Shown here: piece by piece, positions 60,657-64,000 of the stretch
Numbering within the stretch: position 1 is the stretch's first letter
How the letters are laid out: the number at the start of each line of letters is the position of its first letter
Assembly (NCBI GenBank): GCA_019637635.1
Contig: JAHBVI010000021.1
Coordinates: forward strand, 1 to 64,000
From: Anaerolineae bacterium
Lineage (GTDB): Bacteria > Chloroflexota > Anaerolineae > Promineifilales > Promineifilaceae
DNA: 64,000 bases
Direction of reading: 5' to 3'
Notes under the pieces: generated by a model
Database searches by the model: none
What the model was told of the DNA's origin: nothing
The model's input: only the letters and a program-made list of their open reading frames with translations
Program-made: the position numbers and the translations under genes

Positions 60657-61685
60657 ATGTCTGAAGATCAGGTGATCGATCCGTCATCCACTTCACCGGG
60701 AGGAAGCACTGTATTTGGGGATTTGACCTATGGGGATAAGGTGGGGCGGGACAAGATTTCGGCGTCAGGAAAAGGCATCGCCATTGGCGCAGGGGCCGTA
60801 GCCTACAATTATGAAGTGCAGGTGAATATGCCGCCGGAATTGGTGCGGCAGTTATTGGCAGCCAGTGAACAGGAGCAGCAAGAGGATTACGGCCGTGCCG
60901 AACTGGAACGAGAATCATGGGAGCCAGAAACGGTGTTGGTACCGGCCGGCCCGTTCGTGATGGGCAGCCAACCAGGGGAGGGTATTCTCGAATGGGAAAC
61001 ACCGCAGTTCACGCTAGAACTACCAACCTACCGCATCGGCAAGTTTCCGGTTACGAATGCCCAATATGCCCGTTTTGTGCAGGCAACTGATGGTTTTGTG
61101 CCGCCAGAATTAGGTTGGCGCAATGGCAACCAGCCGGCGCCAGATCAACTAAATTTGCCCGTGCTGGGCATGACCTGGTATGACGCTTTGGCTTACTGCG
61201 TCTGGTTGATCGAGCAAACAGGACGGCCGTATACCCTCCCCTCTGAAGCCCAGTGGGAAAAGGCGGCCAGGGGAACACAGGGACAGCCATTCCCCTGGGG
61301 GAATGAATGGCAGGCCGGGGCAAACTGTAATGTGGATTGTACAGTGGTGCGGGAGGTAGCCGCTTATCCTGGCGGGGCCAGTCCCTTTGGGTGTTATGAC
61401 ATGGTGGGCAATGGGCGGGAATGGACGACAACCTTGTGGGGACGGCAGCGGCGCTTTCCGCAGGACAGACGCAGCCCTTATCCCTGGCATTCACCCTGGA
61501 AACCCAACGAAGGGGTGGACGAACTGGACGTGAACCGGCAGGTACGACGGGTAACACGAGGCGGGGCAGCGTTAGTGGCAGGTGTACCTTTGCGGGCGGC
61601 CCGCCGGTCGTCAGAACTACCTTATTTGCGTGGATTGACCAACGGCCGTGTTGGTTTTCGGGTGGCGCTCAATTGGGAGAGTTAA
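60657..61685 (+). CDS. FGE-sulfatase domain protein, probable non-catalytic
   Basis: A 342-residue protein. The N-terminus (about residues 19-50) carries a short-repeat motif, VFGDLTYGDKVGRDKISASGKGIAIGAGAVAYNYEV, of the GD-K-x-G-D-K-I type seen at the start of conflict-system proteins. From residue 90 it is an FGE-sulfatase (SUMF1-like) domain: PAGPFVMGSQPGE, YPVTNAQYARFVQATDGF-like, GMTWYDALAYCVWL, LPSEAQWEKAARGTQGQPFPWGN and RVTRGGAALVAGVPLRAARRSSELPYLRGLTNGRVGFRVAL. The reactive cysteines of formylglycine-generating enzymes are absent in the C-terminal region. First gene of the operon; GGAGGG precedes the ATG. Confidence 0.85.
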   Translation: MSEDQVIDPSSTSPGGSTVFGDLTYGDKVGRDKISASGKGIAIGAGAVAYNYEVQVNMPPELVRQLLAASEQEQQEDYGRAELERESWEPETVLVPAGPFVMGSQPGEGILEWETPQFTLELPTYRIGKFPVTNAQYARFVQATDGFVPPELGWRNGNQPAPDQLNLPVLGMTWYDALAYCVWLIEQTGRPYTLPSEAQWEKAARGTQGQPFPWGNEWQAGANCNVDCTVVREVAAYPGGASPFGCYDMVGNGREWTTTLWGRQRRFPQDRRSPYPWHSPWKPNEGVDELDVNRQVRRVTRGGAALVAGVPLRAARRSSELPYLRGLTNGRVGFRVALNWES

Positions 61686-61686
61686 A

Positions 61687-62904
61687 ATGACCATCAATAC
61701 CAGAAGAATGCGCATGATGCAGGCCAGCCAAAGCCGGCTGGCAGCGCCGACGGATACGTTTTTTGAACAGCGCTGTCGGGCCATTCATCGCCAACAACTC
61801 ATCCCCATCATTGGCGATACCATTCGCCTGGCGCACATTTTTGACGCCCATCCAGATCAGGAGACGAATAATGATCAGCTGATTGAAAGCCAGGAATTGG
61901 CGATGGACGAATCTGGCGTTGAAGCTAAGGCCAATGGCCACCTTGATTTTGAACGGCTGAGCGTGATCGAAGAGTTGGCGCAGTATTGGGCCAGAGAGAT
62001 AAGTTACCCGTTAACTGACCGGTATCACATCGCTCGCGTCGCCCAATTTCATATCCTGGATAGAGAAAATTCGGTAACGGCCAAAGAAGATTACCTGTTG
62101 TTTCTGAAGAGTTTGCTGCTGGAAATTGCCAGGGATATTGCCGAAGAAGAAGATGACGAAGAGGAAATAGCGTATATTACACAGTTAAGCAATGAACAGG
62201 CGCTCACGTTTGCTGATATTGTGACTGAATTGGATTATCCCCAATTTCCAGAAGGCAAAGAAGACCCGCTGCGCGTACTGGCCCGGCTGCCATTAAAAAT
62301 TTATCTGACAACCAGCTACTACAACTTTATAGAGCGAGAACTGGAGGCCGCCGGAAAGAAACCTAAAAGCCGTTTGTGTTTTTGGAACGGCCGTCCGCTC
62401 AACCTGTCGAAAGAACATGAACCAGACCCCAATTACACGCCCGACGTAAACAACCCGGTGGTCTATCACCTGTTTGGCATGGAACAATATCCACAATCAC
62501 TGGTACTAAGCGAGGATGATTATCTCGATTTTTTGTGGACGTTGGCCCGCGATTTGCCCGGCGACAGCGGCGAGCGCATCATCCCCCCTTATTTGCAGGC
62601 TGAGCTAAATAATTCCTCCCTGCTGCTGTTGGGCTTTCGGCTGGGAGATTGGGATTTGCGGGTGCTGTTTCGCGGTCTGCTGAGTTCCGGGCCAGGGTTG
62701 GTGCAGCGGCGGCTGCCGGGCACGGCTATTCAAATTGAAGTGGGCGCTCAACCGTTGGTGGAAGATGAAGAGAAAGCGTCTGATTACTTGAAAGAGTATT
62801 TTAAGCAGGCGCGTTTAGACGTTCGTTATGGCGACAGCGATCAATTTGTCACCGATTTGTGGCATGAGTGGCAAAAGTGGAGCCAGGGGGCAAAGACAGC
62901 ATGA
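61687..62904 (+). CDS. SIR2-like effector protein
   Basis: A 405-residue protein with features of the SIR2_2 family: HRQQLIPIIGDTIRLAHIFD near the N-terminus (the GAGxS loop is altered to GDTIR), LPLKIYLTTSYYNFIERELEAAGK (TTN-Y-D-like element), NNPVVYHLFGMEQYPQSLVLSEDDYLDFLWTLARD (the HGxx-S-L-V-L-T-E-D-D-Y hallmark, His present as YHLFG) and LLLLGFRLGDWDLRVLFRGLL. SIR2 proteins of this type deplete NAD in phage defence. The first 90 residues are helical and acidic. Two bases after the FGE gene; its stop overlaps the nSTAND start. The altered glycine loop leaves activity open. Confidence 0.82.
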   Translation: MTINTRRMRMMQASQSRLAAPTDTFFEQRCRAIHRQQLIPIIGDTIRLAHIFDAHPDQETNNDQLIESQELAMDESGVEAKANGHLDFERLSVIEELAQYWAREISYPLTDRYHIARVAQFHILDRENSVTAKEDYLLFLKSLLLEIARDIAEEEDDEEEIAYITQLSNEQALTFADIVTELDYPQFPEGKEDPLRVLARLPLKIYLTTSYYNFIERELEAAGKKPKSRLCFWNGRPLNLSKEHEPDPNYTPDVNNPVVYHLFGMEQYPQSLVLSEDDYLDFLWTLARDLPGDSGERIIPPYLQAELNNSSLLLLGFRLGDWDLRVLFRGLLSSGPGLVQRRLPGTAIQIEVGAQPLVEDEEKASDYLKEYFKQARLDVRYGDSDQFVTDLWHEWQKWSQGAKTA

Positions 62905-64000
62905 ACGCAAACAAGAATGGCGAAAGTACAGCGCGGTCTAACCCGTATGTGGGGCCGCGTTTTTTTGTGAAGGCGGATCAGGATTGGTACTACGGCCGTA
63001 ACCAGGAAGCCAACGAATTATTGGCACTTCTCACGGCACGGCGGCTGGTGTTGTTTTATGCCCAATCCGGCGCCGGCAAAACTTCCCTCATCAATGCCCG
63101 CCTGCTGCCCACGTTGGAAAAGGCGCAGGATGGTTTTGAACTACTGCCGGTAGGCCGCGTAGGGGATTCGGTGGACGTCAATGTACCCATCAATAATACA
63201 TTTGCCTTTAACCTGATGGTGAGCCTGGGGGTGGATATACAGCCGGAGAAACTGGCCGGTCTGGATTTGGCTAACTGCTTGTTGGATCTGGCGTTTGTGG
63301 ACGGCCGTTGGGTCTATGCCGGTGAAAGCGCAAATGGTCCCGCCGAAATGTCTACACCGGAGAGCGATGAGGACGAACCAGAAGAAGCTCAGCCCATCAA
63401 ACCACGCGCCCTCATTATTGACCAGTTTGAAGAGATATTTACCCTGCACCCTGAGTTGGAAGAGGAACGCATTGCCTTTTTCCAGCAGTTAGCCGCGGCC
63501 ATGGCTGCCGACCCCTATTTGTATGTGATGCTCAGTATGCGCGAGGATTACATCGCCCAGCTTTCGCCCTACGTCAACTATTTACCTGACGGCTTGCGTA
63601 CCCGCTACTACATGCAGCGGATGCAGCATGAGGCGGCGCTGGAAGCAGTGAGCCTGCCCGCCGTTAAGGGCAGACGGCCGTTTTCGCCTGATGTGCCGGA
63701 AAAGTTGGTGAATTATTTGCGACGGGTACGCACATCGGCGCCGGGCGCAGATGGAGATGAGGCGCGTTTAGGGCCATACGTCGAGCCGGTGCAGTTGCAG
63801 GTGGTTTGTTACCAGCTCTGGCAAAGTTTGCAAGAGACGCCCGGCGATATAATCACCATGGCCGATGTAAACCAGGTGGCAAAGCGCCTGGCTGATGGGC
63901 AGGGCGAGGCAGACCCGTTGGCGGCATTTATTGATACGGCATTGGCCGGTTATTATGAGCAGGCGATCACGGCCATACTGTCTCACCCCGATGTGACGAT
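62901..64000 (+). CDS. nSTAND1-type NTPase, incomplete at window end
   Basis: The reading continues past the window, at least 366 residues. It begins SNPYVGPRFFVKADQDWYYGRNQEANELLALLTARRLVLFYAQSGAGKTSLINARLLP with the nSTAND1 entry pattern (Y-x-G-R-N/D-x-E) and Walker A at residues 54-62 (AQSGAGKTS), followed by Walker B RALIIDQFEEIF (about 169-180) and a sensor-like MLSMREDYIAQL. These proteins bind NTP and signal through C-terminal sensor repeats, which lie beyond the edge here. The start overlaps the SIR2 stop (ATGA). Third gene of the operon. Confidence 0.88.
   Translation, partial: MNANKNGESTARSNPYVGPRFFVKADQDWYYGRNQEANELLALLTARRLVLFYAQSGAGKTSLINARLLPTLEKAQDGFELLPVGRVGDSVDVNVPINNTFAFNLMVSLGVDIQPEKLAGLDLANCLLDLAFVDGRWVYAGESANGPAEMSTPESDEDEPEEAQPIKPRALIIDQFEEIFTLHPELEEERIAFFQQLAAAMAADPYLYVMLSMREDYIAQLSPYVNYLPDGLRTRYYMQRMQHEAALEAVSLPAVKGRRPFSPDVPEKLVNYLRRVRTSAPGADGDEARLGPYVEPVQLQVVCYQLWQSLQETPGDIITMADVNQVAKRLADGQGEADPLAAFIDTALAGYYEQAITAILSHPDVT

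Larger units (their letters stand above)
213..63690. repeat. Highly iterated palindrome ACGGCCGT, about 150 scattered copies
   Basis: The 8-bp palindrome ACGGCCGT (core of an EagI site, CGGCCG) recurs through the whole window, in coding and intergenic DNA. Counting by eye gives about 150 exact copies, one per roughly 400 bp. A rough chance expectation for this octamer at this GC content is one or two copies. Near-miss forms such as GCGGCCGT or TCGGCCGT are much rarer than the exact word. The entry spans the first to last copy seen (about 213 to 63,688). The behaviour resembles HIP1 (GCGATCGC) of cyanobacteria, but the word differs. Function is unknown; DNA methylation, uptake or nucleoid organisation are possibilities only. 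Confidence 0.9.

Overview
The window looks like a chromosomal segment of a filamentous-type Chloroflexota bacterium (Anaerolineae-like). This is an inference from gene style: Uma2 nucleases, DUF433/DUF5615 pairs, nSTAND NTPases, DUF2142/GT-C membrane glycosyltransferases, YbhN-type flippases and a moderately high GC content. No rRNA or other phylogenetic marker is present, so the assignment is tentative. The DNA has a strong signature: the palindrome ACGGCCGT occurs about 150 times (eye count), in genes and between them, far above chance. This recalls the HIP1 octamer of cyanobacteria.

Layout. 0.2-2.2 kb: uvrB. 2.5-5.2 kb: an AT-richer carbamoyltransferase-like gene without the palindrome, a DUF1801/MarR divergent pair and an RHS remnant. 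5.3-7.5 kb: pyrC-pyrB with a terminator hairpin directly before pyrC (probable attenuation). 7.7-11 kb: small stress and metabolic genes (DUF1269, ClbS/DinB-like, SDR, 3-hydroxyisobutyrate dehydrogenase-like). 11.4-17 kb: typA, a Uma2 protein, a DUF433/DUF5615 toxin-antitoxin-like pair, an FAD oxidoreductase and a flippase-like protein. 17.3-19.3 kb: a divergent module of a secreted crystallin-like protein, a 36-residue peptide and an orphan LuxR regulator. 19.3-27 kb: queG (invaded twice by hairpin repeats), a DUF5678/retropepsin couple, a PQQ-like propeller protein, an ABC exporter whose permease is fused to a YhfC-like intramembrane protease, a CBS/ACT protein and PPK2.

27.3-38.6 kb: miaB, a Uma2 protein with a repetitive coiled-coil tail, a truncated methyltransferase, three tandem paralogues of large membrane-anchored beta-propeller proteins and an orphan ECF-type ATPase. 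38.9-44.7 kb: housekeeping block dnaX-ybaB-recR, tRNA-Gln, a shortened glmU, cdd, asnA. 44.8-49.9 kb: a translationally coupled envelope-glycan cassette (GT-C, GT2, flippase) plus two methyltransferases. 49.9-55.6 kb: an anchored esterase and two sensor kinases, probably one signalling unit. 55.6-60.4 kb: another GT-C protein, a thioredoxin-fold protein without cysteine pair, a diacylglycerol-kinase-like enzyme and an XPB-N-like helicase-associated protein. 60.5-64 kb: a promoter followed by a tightly coupled operon, FGE-sulfatase-like protein, SIR2-like protein, nSTAND NTPase (cut by the window end). It looks like an NTP-dependent conflict or anti-phage system and is the best candidate for an undescribed system here.

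Intergenic DNA is unusually repetitive: short words such as GGATTAC, GATTGGA and GATGCGT are repeated in both orientations so that gene ends carry hairpins, and several proteins end inside such repeats. All calls are from reading the sequence only; no database search was run.
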